NCBI GenBank assembly: GCA_950022655.1
Contig: OX465588.1
Span: 23,546,527 to 23,610,526, forward strand
DNA length: 64,000 nt
Direction of reading: 5' to 3'
Source: Alentia gelatinosa
Lineage: Eukaryota; Annelida; Polychaeta; Phyllodocida; Polynoidae
Below, in pieces: positions 38,801-46,765 of this stretch. The translations under genes were made by a program, and so were the position numbers. The notes under the pieces were generated by a model. That model was not told the DNA's origin and did not search any database. It was given only the letters and a program-made list of their open reading frames with translations. Numbering within the stretch: the first letter of the stretch is position 1; each line of letters starts with the position of its first letter.

Positions 38801-39718
38801 GCGAGTCATCAAACAACAAAAACACAGCCCCACCGACACCCTCGCGCCGCGTCCCTATGTAAACGGCGGGCGGCGCGCGGCCGTTGAAGCGGCCGTATCG
38901 TCATACACGCGATTCGCGACTCGCTGTGACCTATCAAAAACGAAAACAAACAGGCTCACACCGCGCCACCTCCTCCGCCATCGACCGCCCGAACCCTCCC
39001 AGCCCTGCTCTCTATGAGACTATTGTCGCTTGGCCGACTTTTGCACCTGGGAGGGCCGGCCAGAAGTTGACTCTGCCCATCACCCATGATCGCTGTAGTT
39101 TGCCCGTGGATTTGCTTAGCTGCCTTCAGCGCCCGTCGGAGTGGTCCTTGGAGGGCATGTTAAAGTACCCCCCACCCTCGGATCCCACAACACCCCCTGC
39201 ATCGCGCATCCCGTTGTATCTCCTCCGCTTAGGGGCGAATAATCGGGCAAATCGCCGATAGGGCGGCTGAATGGACCGCCTCTCTATGGTCAAAAGTAAA
39301 TATTACTCCAGTGACATAAAGGAATGAAAAGCCGGCCCGGTTTGAAGTGACCTAGTCCTTTCAATGCTGGCCAGCCAGGCGTGAAGAACAAGCTTTTCAG
39401 GTGAAGAGCAAGGGTAAGTGTGGTGAGGAAAGGGATGGGGAGGTGTGTATGTTCTGGCATGGTTCGCTGGCTGGCAAGGCCGATTGGCCTCAACCGACAA
39501 GTATACAAGTCATGGAGGACAACAATATTATTCGACTTGAGTCAACAAGATGTTACATCCACACAACACCCGTATCCGACAATGGAGAAAGCAAGCATTG
39601 TATATACACATCTGCCCCCCTCGAGATGCTAAACACAGCAAGACTCACCTTTGCACGTGTGCAGATAGAGAACCAGGTTCTGTAGGCACACCAGAGCTAG
39701 AGTAACCCAGGGGCCCAT
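1073..39718 (-). CDS. bambi: BAMBI orthologue, BMP/activin membrane-bound inhibitor (three exons, 264 aa)
   Basis: Coding exons are join(39649..39718, 2370..2654, 1073..1512) on the complement; both junctions are phase 1, and 70+285+440 nt gives 264 codons plus stop. Residues 1-23 form a hydrophobic signal peptide. Residues 25-118 are a TGF-beta-receptor-like three-finger ectodomain with ten cysteines (29, 31, 36, 44, 50, 70, 79, 96, 97, 102), ending in the typical CCSERFCN box. About residues 179-203 form one membrane helix, followed by a basic stop-transfer KRQ and a tail of about 60 residues. There is no kinase domain, which defines BAMBI as a pseudoreceptor. In vertebrates it sits in the plasma membrane and blocks BMP, activin and TGF-beta type I receptor signalling. 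Vertebrate BAMBI is about 260 aa. Assignment to BAMBI rather than a type I receptor rests on the kinase-less tail and matching length. Exon 1 is joined by splice inference and is the least certain part. Confidence 0.88.
1513..2369 (-). other. BAMBI intron 2
   Basis: This 857-bp GT-AG intron separates the ectodomain and transmembrane exons. It is AT-rich. No other coding signal or repeat was recognised in it. Confidence 0.85.
2370..2654 (-). CDS. bambi: BAMBI exon 2 (cysteine-rich ectodomain)
   Basis: The acceptor is a long pyrimidine tract ending in CTCCAG (AG at 2656-2655), and the donor is AATG/GTATGC (GT at 2369-2368). The exon encodes residues 25-118 plus the first base of codon 119. It carries all ten ectodomain cysteines, starting VVECVCTTADC and ending HCCSERFCNK, the CCxxxxCN closure of TGF-beta-receptor-type domains. 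Its stop-free translation continues about 20 codons beyond the donor in intron 2, so the splice and not the frame sets the end. Confidence 0.9.
4236..4261. repeat. (GA)n microsatellite
   Basis: Short run of GA dinucleotides with one interruption, inside BAMBI intron 1. Confidence 0.9.
6367..6380 (-). promoter_or_regulatory. CTCF-like site, one mismatch
   Basis: The minus strand reads ACACTAGGGGGCGC and differs from the CTCF core CCASYAGRKGGCRS only at the first base. It lies in BAMBI intron 1. Binding is inferred from the motif only. Confidence 0.35.
11494..12066. repeat. 13-bp minisatellite (AGGACACAGYCCC)
   Basis: About 44 tandem copies of a 13-bp unit, mostly AGGACACAGTCCC or AGGACACAGCCCC, with variants in CCTGGACACAG and AGAACACAG. 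Higher-order blocks recur: a CCTGGACACAGCTCCAGGAT block appears near 11693 and again near 12006. Thirteen is not a multiple of three, so each frame cycles through the unit in 39-bp turns, and the unit lacks stops. That explains long open frames on both strands. It lies in BAMBI intron 1 and is not considered coding. Confidence 0.93.
12365..12430. other. CpG-rich patch with paired GAGCAGCTC / GAGCTGCTC
   Basis: A GC-rich island in AT-rich intron containing GAGCAGCTC (12397-12405) and its inverse GAGCTGCTC (12417-12425). The 9-mer GAGCTGCTC recurs in GC-rich patches at 27262, 27298 and 55372. Function is unknown. Confidence 0.35.
14553..14886. repeat. Diverged three-unit repeat with TAGACGACTA / AGTCGTCAGGTGGT ends
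   Basis: GCGTTTATA.TAGACGACTA occurs at 14553-14572 and 14672-14690, with a weaker third start near 14844. GTCGTCAGGTGGT occurs at 14605-14617, 14769-14781 and 14874-14886. Start and end boxes are inverted relative to each other (TAGACGACT versus AGTCGTC), so each unit resembles a small terminal-inverted-repeat element arranged in tandem. Unit lengths differ and the interiors are strongly diverged. It lies inside BAMBI intron 1. Confidence 0.5.
17000..17560. repeat. G/GT/GA-rich strand-asymmetric tract
   Basis: The plus strand is strongly enriched in G and poor in C, with recurring degenerate phrases such as GTGTATATGG, GGTGGGTTGGG and GGGGATAAGGG. It looks like decayed low-complexity or minisatellite DNA. 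The C-rich complement yields proline/serine/threonine-rich spurious translations. A similar tract lies at 30210-30880. Confidence 0.5.
17773..17825. repeat. (TA)n microsatellite
   Basis: An uninterrupted TA array of about 26 units in BAMBI intron 1. Confidence 0.97.
18100..18420. other. CpG-containing GC-rich patch beside the CTCF pair
   Basis: Several CpG-rich segments (for example around 18115-18140 and 18370-18420) lead directly into the two CTCF-type sites. No open frame with recognisable content was found. It may be a regulatory island. Confidence 0.3.
18431..18444 (-). promoter_or_regulatory. CTCF consensus site 1
   Basis: The minus strand reads CCACCAGGGGGCGC, a full match to the CTCF core CCASYAGRKGGCRS. 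It lies 22 bp from a second match in the same orientation, within BAMBI intron 1. CTCF occurs widely in bilaterians, so an insulator or enhancer-anchor role is a reasonable inference. Confidence 0.6.
18453..18466 (-). promoter_or_regulatory. CTCF consensus site 2
   Basis: The minus strand reads CCACCAGGGGGCAG, also a full match to CCASYAGRKGGCRS and in tandem with site 1. Two full matches 22 bp apart are unlikely to be coincidental in an AT-rich intron. Confidence 0.6.
18621..18875. repeat. Degenerate TTACACCCATTATTGA repeat
   Basis: Six diverged copies of a phrase near TTACACCCATTATTGA start around 18624, 18655, 18698, 18738, 18778 and 18857, spaced about 30-80 bp and joined by AT-rich linkers. 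This looks like an old tandem array. Confidence 0.5.
19797..20088 (+). mobile_element. Compound hairpin + TIR element, copy 1
   Basis: Part 1 (19797-19939) is a long near-perfect hairpin. Its arms begin GAAACCCATTCAAGTTTAGG, and the tip carries CAAGGCGAAGCCGAGTGAAT flanked by TGAATTAC-type arms. Part 2 (19942-20088) follows at once and is bounded by inverted ATTTATCTCACCC ... GGGTGAGATAAAT ends, with CCCAATGTTAAGTC just inside the right end. It contains no open frame. The same two-part layout recurs at 32676 and, reversed, at 34756. This suggests a non-autonomous DNA transposon or MITE whose family I do not recognise. Confidence 0.72.
22840..23110. other. CpG-rich island in intron 1
   Basis: Dense CpG and GC content (GGCGCC, GCGGCGGGAG, GGCCGCCGTCGGGCG) contrasts with the AT-rich surroundings. 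Short overlapping open frames result from composition. It is a candidate enhancer or alternative promoter of BAMBI. No transcript evidence can be seen. Confidence 0.4.
27200..27310. other. GC-rich patch with repeated GAGCTGCTC
   Basis: GAGCTGCTC occurs at 27262-27270 and 27298-27306 with CAGCAGGCGAGCAGCGCC between. It shares this 9-mer with GC-rich patches at 12.4 and 55.4 kb. Confidence 0.35.
30210..30880. repeat. Degenerate ATATGGGGT-type repeat tract
   Basis: The plus strand is G/GT-rich with frequent ATATGGGGT, GTATGGAGTGG and ATATGGTGTAG variants, especially at 30600-30820. No exact period was found. It looks like an old minisatellite and resembles the tract at 17.0-17.5 kb. Confidence 0.55.
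31060..31370. other. CpG-rich island with CCAAT box
   Basis: GC- and CpG-dense segment (for example CGGGCGCCCGCC, CGGCGACACGGCGGG) ending in GGCGGCGAACCAATCAG. The composition is like that of a promoter or enhancer. No open frame here has recognisable content. Confidence 0.4.
32676..32954 (+). mobile_element. Compound hairpin + TIR element, copy 2 (diverged)
   Basis: The hairpin at 32676-32807 has arms GAAACCAAC...GTTGCTTTC and a tip containing GAGGCGACATCCGAGTGAAT. It is followed by a unit with ATTTATCTCACCCC near 32811 and GGGGTGAGATAA at 32942-32953, and the internal phrase CCCAATGTTAAGCCTATTGA. The arms differ from copy 1, but the left/right order, the TTTCTG-ATTTATCTCACCC junction and the internal phrase are the same. 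Confidence 0.68.
33570..33890. repeat. Diverged tandem duplication (about 175-200 bp unit)
   Basis: A block with AATAAAGGCCGC, CTCAGG and AAAGGTGTGAAGAGATGCGTT (33585-33705) is followed by a diverged copy with TTAATAAAGGCTGAGG, CTCAGG and GAAGGTGTGAAGAAATGCGTT (33793-33880). Confidence 0.5.
34756..35023 (-). mobile_element. Compound hairpin + TIR element, copy 3 (reverse orientation)
   Basis: Reversed relative to copies 1 and 2. TTTATCTCACCCC (34756-34768) and the complement of CCCAATGTTAAGTC come first, then the hairpin whose tip on the minus strand reads AATTCACAAGGCGAAGC. The outer hairpin end nearest the TIR unit is shortened. It lies 1.8 kb from copy 2 in inverted orientation. Confidence 0.7.
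35826..35891. repeat. 11-bp tandem repeat (CCTAGTGCTCC) x6
   Basis: Six exact or near-exact copies of an 11-bp unit: two CCTAGTGCTGC then four CCTAGTGCTCC. Confidence 0.95.
36882..36895 (+). promoter_or_regulatory. CTCF-like site near BAMBI exon 1
   Basis: The plus strand reads CCAGGAGGTGGCAG, one mismatch to CCASYAGRKGGCRS. It lies 2.8 kb from exon 1 in the opposite orientation to the 18.4 kb pair. Confidence 0.35.
37890..39070. other. CpG-rich region close to BAMBI exon 1
   Basis: GC/CpG-dense segments at about 37890-38110 and 38780-39060 lie within 2 kb downstream of the BAMBI start. They probably form a promoter-proximal CpG-rich shore. Proline/alanine/arginine-rich open frames here follow from composition. 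Confidence 0.4.
39649..39718 (-). CDS. bambi: BAMBI exon 1 (signal peptide)
   Basis: The exon starts with ATG at 39718-39716 and encodes MGPWVTLALVCLQNLVLYLH then TCK, a hydrophobic secretion signal. It ends in CAAAG before a strong GTGAGT donor (GT at 39648-39647) and leaves one base of a split Gly codon. That phase fits the exon 2 acceptor exactly. No polypyrimidine acceptor precedes the ATG, so the 5' UTR is probably contiguous with this exon. No competing signal-peptide exon in this phase was noticed nearer to exon 2, but the 37 kb gap makes transcript evidence desirable. Confidence 0.78.
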
Positions 39719-40090
39719 GCTGGCTGATGGTGGTGGTGATGGCGATCCTGTGCTCTGGCCTGTGTATGTAAACTAAGGTCGAACTCGACCTTCTCCTGTC
39801 AGGTATCGACACAACCAACTACTCCTCTTGGTGTATAGGAGTCTCACACTCCTGCATCCAATGTGGGTATGATGTACTGTTAAGAGCTGGGCGGGTGGAC
39901 GCCGCTAGGGGTTGGAGCTGTCTCCGGCGGGTAGCATTGCTGCAGCCACACTGCCTGGTAGAGACCCGGGCGACTGACTTAACACACGGCGCCGACTCCC
40001 CGTGACAGAGCCGCCTGTAAGCCGCCTTCCCATTGGCTGGCGGTCGCACGACGCGAGGCCCGGCGCCACAGCATTGGGCGCCAAGCACCG
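39719..40090 (-). promoter_or_regulatory. bambi: Candidate BAMBI promoter and 5' UTR with Smad-type GC boxes
   Basis: This is a GC- and CpG-rich segment directly upstream of the BAMBI ATG. On the minus strand it carries TGGCGCC at 40083-40077 and 40068-40062 (15 bp apart), a further GGCGCC at 39993-39988, CCAAT boxes at 40077-40073 and 40036-40032, and GTCT/AGAC Smad half-sites at 39962-39965 and 39920-39923. There is no obvious TATA box. TGGCGCC with nearby GTCT is the BMP-response grammar known from vertebrate Id and Bambi promoters. BMP induction of this gene is therefore an inference. The start site is not determined. Confidence 0.55.
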
Positions 40091-40765
40091 CGGGAGTAGA
40101 GACTTTTACGCCAGGGTTTTGTTCTTACTATTCTTACTATTCTCACGCTCATTATCACAGAGGAATGTGCGGATGTGGTAATGATACTTTCTGCTGTAGG
40201 TTTGAAATACTGTCTTTAATCAATGAATCTATCGCATTAATGACATGAGGCAAGAGCATGTGTTTGTTTCGGATATCATGGAATTATTGTAAGAACTTCC
40301 TGGGAGGCAAATTTTGAATGCATGGCACATGAAGGGGATAATTCTTTGACGAATCATTTCATATAGAAAACATGACTACAATCATCGTATGTTGCTGTTA
40401 TATGCCAAAATAGAATTTGAATCACGACGTGAAACTTAATTTATATTACATATGATAAATTATACTTCGGCTGAAATAGATAAATTTACATGTCTTATGA
40501 TTATCAGTTAGGCATCCAAAGTTCTATTATGTAAAACATATATTTGAACATGGGTTTCAAACTAACGCCCTAACTTTTAATATAAACAATGCAGGCTACA
40601 TATATTCACATGTATATACACACTTATGAAATACATGCTTTTTTGAAATAAAATAATTGAAACAAAATTGAGGAGACAATCCGGAGATCCGGAGATCTGT
40701 AGATCACATACATTCGTCAGTGCCAGACCCTCCACCCCCACCCCATCCCGTACCCCTACCCCCAA

Positions 40766-40785
40766 CCCCCCCCCCCCCCCCCCCC
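40766..40785. repeat. Poly-C run
   Basis: Twenty consecutive C residues in a C/A-rich setting. The length may be unreliable in assembly. Confidence 0.95.
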
Positions 40786-41269
40786 AAACTGCTTCCAAGG
40801 CATGCAGATCTCGGGATCAGGCTCCGACTCATTCATATATACGTATCTATACTATCGTTACAGTGCAGCAGCATGTTCATCTCTCTGTTCCTGGTATCAC
40901 TCAGACGAACTGGTATATATTGTATATATGTCCTGACACATGGTCTCTTATCTTGGCAATCCTTATCACCCAGGCGATAACCTGACCACAGGGCAGAGTG
41001 CATTCAATGGCCACTGTGATCAGTTATGAACATCGCTTCAAGAGGTTTCTTGGGGTCGCTGTGAAATGTAGCGCGGTGATCTTCGTTTGACGGAGAGGTT
41101 GACGTGTAATGATACTAGAATTCCACTATAAGCAACTTACAAGTCAACTAACCAGGTTATCAATGACCCAACACGTGTCGCGCTGAATGGTCAGCATGGG
41201 CTCATAGCCTAGAATAATATAGATCACCCAATTGTAAAATCACACGAGTCAAAATTCGCACACACACCC

Positions 41270-41284
41270 GGGGGGGGGGGGGGG
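41270..41284. repeat. Poly-G run
   Basis: Fifteen consecutive G residues after a short CA run. Confidence 0.95.
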
Positions 41285-41425
41285 AGGATATCGACAGCTT
41301 TGTGACATCATGAGATAACATGTACCAAAAATGGTAGGGGTTTAAAGAAAACAGCGACCCACCAGATTGTCTGATATGAACTATGAAACAATATTTTCCC
41401 GTGGATGACATAGGCAATTTCTAAT

Positions 41426-41553
41426 CGATGGTTTTGTGGACAGCCGGCCTTAAACCACGAGAGTTGACACTTACACATACACGAGTGTTAGCGAGTGTAT
41501 TACGACATCAACCTCGAGTGGTTTACAGAGCCACCTGTCCACAAAACCACTAT
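41426..41553. mobile_element. Foldback element
   Basis: Arms GATGGTTTTGTGGACAG and CTGTCCACAAAACCACTA pair, as do inner blocks TTAAACCACGAGAGTTG and CAACCTCGAGTGGTTTA. The tip contains ACACGAGTGTTAGCGAGTGT. The tip loosely resembles that of the compound hairpin elements (AGCCGAGTGAATTACTACG). It contains no coding sequence. Confidence 0.6.
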
Positions 41554-41635
41554 TTTTGTATTTACTGTACAACTTTACAAGTAAATCAAACCTAGGAATT
41601 GACATATTAAAGGGTTTATCAATAGAGACCTTTTT

Positions 41636-41815
41636 TTTGCTCTACAGCGCACAGGAACTATTTTCCCGTAATTAATGGCTTTGATGCCATATACAATGGA
41701 TCTGAAACCCGTGTACAATGGTTATGGTATCTGACAGTTTTGAAATAATGGGTAGTGGTTTTATTGAGTCCCCATACGTTTTCATTGGGTACTTTGTATC
41801 CGAGGGATAATAAAA
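41636..41815 (+). repeat. Interspersed repeat R3, copy 1
   Basis: About 175 bp matching 62400-62573 in the same orientation. Shared blocks include GGAACTATTTTCCC.TAA, AATGGCTTTGA.GCC, GGTTATGGT.TCTGACA and ACTTTGTA.TCGA. No open frame or terminal inverted repeat was seen. It lies directly after the 41.4 kb foldback. Confidence 0.7.
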
Positions 41816-42868
41816 ACGAGGGGATGATCTGCATTGAGTAGCTCTACTCCAGGTTTACAGATCTCTGTGCATGTGTCACACACTACTCACCTTAATCTCT
41901 GTTCTAACTCCCAGATCTAATTAGGTAATCACTTGGGTCTATCAGTCCACCAATAGCTGTCAACGAAACCTTCATCTGCAGTCTTTTTTCACTGACGAGT
42001 AGTGCTCATCACAGTGAAAGCCCATCGGGAGATAATTGCTGCTGAAGAGGAGATAATTGTTTGTGACGGAGAGTAAGTCTCAAAGAGGTCCGTGGGAAGG
42101 TCACCTCAACTATCAGGCGCTGAAGAGTCTTATGTCTGAGGCAGCAACAGATGGTGTTGATGTAGAAATGAACCGAGACAATTGTGCGAATGAATTATTA
42201 AAAGTTGTTCATGGAATATATTCAAGTGGATGCATGCGGAGAAATCAATAGGAAATCTACTAAGGTGAAATTAAATTTTGTCTCTATTCCGGTTACCTTA
42301 AGGATAGTTTTATGAGAGTGAAATATGAAGTACAATTAGAATCAATTATTTGATACAATAGATACTCTAAACATGATTGAATCTGGTTCATGGTGGTTGT
42401 TTCAAAACAACACAGATTATTGATCCATCAGAGTAGCAGATATTGATTCAATAGCTATTGGATCAATACTTGAGTAATTGTCCGAGTTAATTCTAGGAAA
42501 CATCATTGCTTGTATAAATTTAGATTGTCTCTTTGTTCTAATATTGTCAAAGAAAAATACCACATTATGCATTGTCTATACATCTATTATTCGACTATGT
42601 ATGTGTCCTGGTAACCAAAATGAATTCGGAATTTTATGTGACAAAAATCACCGATTTATGGTGTTTTATTGAAACAATATTTTGAGCAGCTTAAGCATCG
42701 TTGATTATGAAACTACTTTATTTGAAACCGAACTAGAGAATGATTAGGACTTCCCCATCTACATATAATTCAAATAGCTTAGATATAGGTAATACCTTGA
42801 GAGTTCAGTGTCACAAATATGATATGCAGGTTCTAAATAATGAGAAGAACAGGCATCACATCCATTAT

Positions 42869-43243
42869 GGGGTGCGTCCACCAACCACGACAAGGCTGCG
42901 ACAACGTCTTTCCGACAGGGTCCACGACAGCTCTACGATTGGAAGCCTTGTCGTAGCCTTGTCGTGGTTGGTGGACCACAGTTCCCGACAAGAGGCTACG
43001 ACAAGGCCACGACAGGCTGCGACATGAAGCTTGTCGGGGGCCTGTCGGGGGCCTTCCGACAAGGTCACGACAAAATCGAAGAGGTCTACGATAGAATATT
43101 TAGGTGGAGCGTGCACCTCTCGACAGGCTGCGACAAGGGGTCACGACAGCCCCCCTTCTCACGACAAGGCTGCGACAAGGCTGCGATTGGAACTTTCTTG
43201 TCGGCGCGTGTCGCAGCCCTGTCGTGGTTGGTGGACGCACCCC
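42869..43243. mobile_element. GC-rich inverted-repeat element (CGACA type), 375 bp
   Basis: Inverted ends start GGGGTGCGTCCACCAACCAC and match for 34 bases with one mismatch. TTAT lies outside both ends, offset by one C on the right, which suggests a target duplication. A third inverted copy of the end (42956-42976) makes 42876-42976 a complete small hairpin inside the larger one. The interior is packed with CGACAAGG/CCTTGTCG words in both orientations. There is no transposase, so it is a non-autonomous foldback or MITE of a kind I do not recognise. Confidence 0.75.
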
Positions 43244-46051
43244 CTTATAGTGAGCTGATAAACTGCAAGTGACTGCGGGACACAGAAAAATGGGTGTTCT
43301 TACTATTTGGTGTATGTCTCTGCAGGATCTTGCCTGCTGTGTGACCGTTGACGCCACTCTTCCAGGAACATTGTCACATAATAAATGCACATTTGTTAAA
43401 TAACGCCGCCTATACTCTATTCGTCGTATAGTGGGAACATTATTTTATAGTAATTATAAAAGACATATCAAAATATAGTTTGCAATAGTTTTACATTATT
43501 TTCATGATTATATATGATAACGAGGTCTAGCGACAACATGTTTCTTTGTTGAGATATCTAATGCACCAACAGGCTGGTACAATTAGGTAAGCCTTACTTC
43601 CAATATTTCCTTATCCATTGGATAGTCAACTGTGACATACTACTAAGAATAACACAGGGTGCTTCCTGATAGGTCCTTGTCCCAGATAGCGGTTAAGGCC
43701 CAACTGTTTGGACTTCCACCCTTGCATTTGAACCATCCCCTGTATTCGTTTGCACTGACCCCCAGAGAAATTATATGAGGAGTCAGATGTCCACACAGTG
43801 TTCACCCTTCAACCATACAACGAGGCGTCAACATCTCCAGGTTACTGAGCATCATCCCAGCACTGGAGAAAACAGGGAACAGAGGCTGGTGACTGCTACG
43901 ACCACATCCCACCGCTTATGGATCATCTCTACTCACAAGGTACGGAGATATTGGACAATTACTGATAGGAGTATCAGGAGGACTGTTAGACTGAGAGTAT
44001 AGCTCTAACCAAGAGGACTTAAACCATATGAACTCCACACCAGTGAATGTGATTTTATGTTGATGAGAACTGTTATGAAACTGTATACTTTGTTATAATA
44101 TATGGTGTAAAAACATATCTGTTTGTGGTTATCTGTCTTCATCATTAAGAATAGAAGATATTCCAAATCATCTATTCTTGTCACTGTGTTAGCTACTCTA
44201 TAAGATTAGACCTTAGTTACTGTACATGACATCCATGGCGTAATACGTTTTTGTAAGCGTTAATGCTGTTGTTTATTTGATGAAGCAGCCATTCTCAGCT
44301 TTTTATAGAGTCACCCATTATGCAGGCTAAGATATTTCTTATATCGCGATAGCTTTGTTCTCTATAACCTACACTAATTATTTGTCTCGTGTTTCATCTA
44401 CTATTCAGTGCATTCTGACACATCTGACACTGAACAAAACCATAGAAAACACTCCCAGAAAGGGACTTCTAAGTTGTCAGCCAAGTTGAGCGGAGACAGA
44501 GAATATGCAATAGAGGATGAACTTGAGGATTAGAGGGGACACCTGTCACTGTGCTGTGACACGAGCAGAACCTGCCGTTCAGAGCAACTCACCGCGGTGC
44601 CAGGCAAAAACGTCACCATAAACACTTTAAAACACGTGCCTTGCCCATTATCTTCTGTTTGGGATTTCTTCACTTCCGAGAGCAGTCAGAATTTTTGGTG
44701 GCTACAGGTTACATCGCGGAGATGTCCTGAAGCACCTGGTAGAGCTGCATGGGGCCAGTTGATAAAAAGATTTTCTCAGCCCTCGACAGGACTTCCCATG
44801 TGGAGGGTACTTATATTCCATATACATGTATATGAATGAAAGCAGACGTAGTGTTTAACGAACTTCCTATCGTAAAGAAGCTAAATACCTTTTCTACTGT
44901 TATTGCATGAACATTTCCCATTGCATAATTTGTTCTGTTAGGTTTTTTTCAAATATATTTATTTCTAATATTGATATTAAAGATATATAGATTGGTGATT
45001 GTAGCCCAGAGGCGACACATTGTATGCTACAAATCGTAACGGAAATACATTGATTCCTATGATAAATAATGCGGCCTTTAAAGCTCTTTTCTTATAAGAA
45101 AACATATATATTCACTTCCTTCAAATCTCCCATTCATTGAGGAAACATCGAGAAAGATACCATGTTCAAACTGAATAATTTGCAAAATACCAGTAAAACA
45201 GCGACAAGTTGCAGGATAAACACATGCTGTCCAGCCTCGTTCTGAGGTTGACGTAGACGAACAGGAAATCCTGTCGTCCTGGAGTTCGTCAGTCGGCCGC
45301 CTGGGGGCGCCCTGTTCTGACCACGTGACATGACAGCACAAAGGCCCCTGGAGGGCGCGTTTAGATAAACATATTTGTTTTAGTCCTACTCCTGACATGC
45401 TGTCCACTGACATGCGTACAAGAGGGATGACACGCCTGCTCTTTCTCAAAGACTGCTTCTTGAATCACGAATATTTTTTGCCGATAATGAGCTGGAGATA
45501 AGGAGGTGGAGAGTGTACATGTACAGCGGAACTTTACTCCTTACAAAGTTGGGCCATAAGGATCGTTTGTTCTATGTGTACAGCCAATAGTGCGATGTTC
45601 GGTACAGATATACCGTATATGATATATTGATAATTATAGATTAATTTAGAAGACTATGTAGTATGATATAAGATTCCACAGTGATAATAATCACAACTAT
45701 AGACTAAAGATATTTGCGCATCACATAAGGTTATGCTCCATATAACATTTGTAATCTTATAAAACAGATACAATCTTCCATATATGACAATATGGACTTT
45801 TACCTTTCATGGGAGTGCCCTGGCGACTGTTGCATTGTGAGCTTTTACAAAGTGTCCTAATCCACATACTATTAGTATAAATAATGATATAGCTAAGGTA
45901 ATAGCCATGGGCCTTGAAATCGTCTTATTTCGTATCTCATGGTACTCCCGTGAAAAAACATTTTACATAGGTTTTAGAGAGAGTTTTTTTCCCTTAAGGC
46001 AGCATCAGCTTGCGGCGATCGCCGCAGTTTGTTTCCGGCGTCGTGAGTGAG
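43244..46051. other. Intergenic
   Basis: Mostly AT-rich, apart from a short GC-rich stretch at 45290-45360. Only short open frames without recognisable content. Confidence 0.5.
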
Positions 46052-46765
46052 GCTTGTGAGGCCGTGCGTAGATGAGGTGGTATCGGGATGAGGTGCTGTC
46101 AGGATGAGGCAATGCTGGGGTAAGGTGTTGTCAGAATAAGGTGGTGTCAAAATGAGGCGGATGTGGGGATGAGGTGGAGTAAGATGGTGTTTGAATGAAG
46201 TTTCAGATGCAGGTAAGCGGTGTGAGGATGAGGTGGTGTGAGGATGAGGTGTTATATGCAGGTGAGATGGTGTCAGGAAGAGGTAGTGTCAGGAAGAGGT
46301 AGTGTCAGGAAGAGGTAGTGTCAGGAAGAGGTAGTGTCAGGAAGAGGTAGTGTCAAGATGGGGTAGTGTCAGGATAAGGTAGTGTCAGGACGAGGTAGTG
46401 TCAGGATGGGGTAGTGTCAGGATAAGGTAGTGTCAGGATGGGGTAGTGTCAGGACGAGGTAGTGTCAGGATGGGGTAGTGTCAGGATAAGGTAGTGTCAG
46501 TATGAGGTACTGTCAAGATGAGGTAGTGTCAAGATGAGGTGGTGTCAGGATGAGGCAATATTGTGATGAGATGGATTCAGGATAATGTGGTGTTCGGATG
46601 TAGTCAGATGCAGATGTGGATGAGGTGGAGTCAGGATGAGGTGGAGTCAAAACGAGATAGTGTCATGATAAGGTAGTGTCAGGAAGAGGTAGTGTCAGGA
46701 CGAGGTAGTGTCAGAACGAGGTAGTGTCATGATGGGGTAGTGTCACGAGGTGGTGTCAGGATGTG
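46052..46765. repeat. 16-bp minisatellite (AGGAAGAGGTAGTGTC type)
   Basis: About 40 tandem copies, most regular at 46265-46560 with units AGGAAGAGGTAGTGTC, AGGATAAGGTAGTGTC, AGGACGAGGTAGTGTC and AGGATGGGGTAGTGTC. The flanks are more degenerate (GATGAGGTGGTGTCAG), and a second regular block occurs at 46660-46745. Variant units alternate in blocks, as in array-internal duplication. Confidence 0.93.

Larger units (their letters stand above)
2655..39648 (-). other. BAMBI intron 1, about 37 kb
   Basis: This GT-AG intron is the largest single object in the window. It contains only short open frames, none with recognisable domains. The stretches 2655-11493, 12067-17772, 20089-32675 and 35024-39648 are mostly AT-rich unique-looking DNA broken by CpG-rich islands, simple repeats and the hairpin elements listed separately. 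No tRNA, rRNA or nested spliced gene was recognised. Regulatory function is plausible for the GC-rich patches and CTCF-type sites but cannot be shown here. Confidence 0.75.
40091..41425. other. Intergenic, upstream of BAMBI
   Basis: AT-rich sequence with a 20-base C run (40766-40785) and a 15-base G run (41270-41284). No gene was recognised. Confidence 0.55.

Noticed and set aside
42869..43243. CRISPR-like repeat array
   Set aside because: The repeats are inverted and irregularly spaced in a eukaryotic genome. It is a foldback element.
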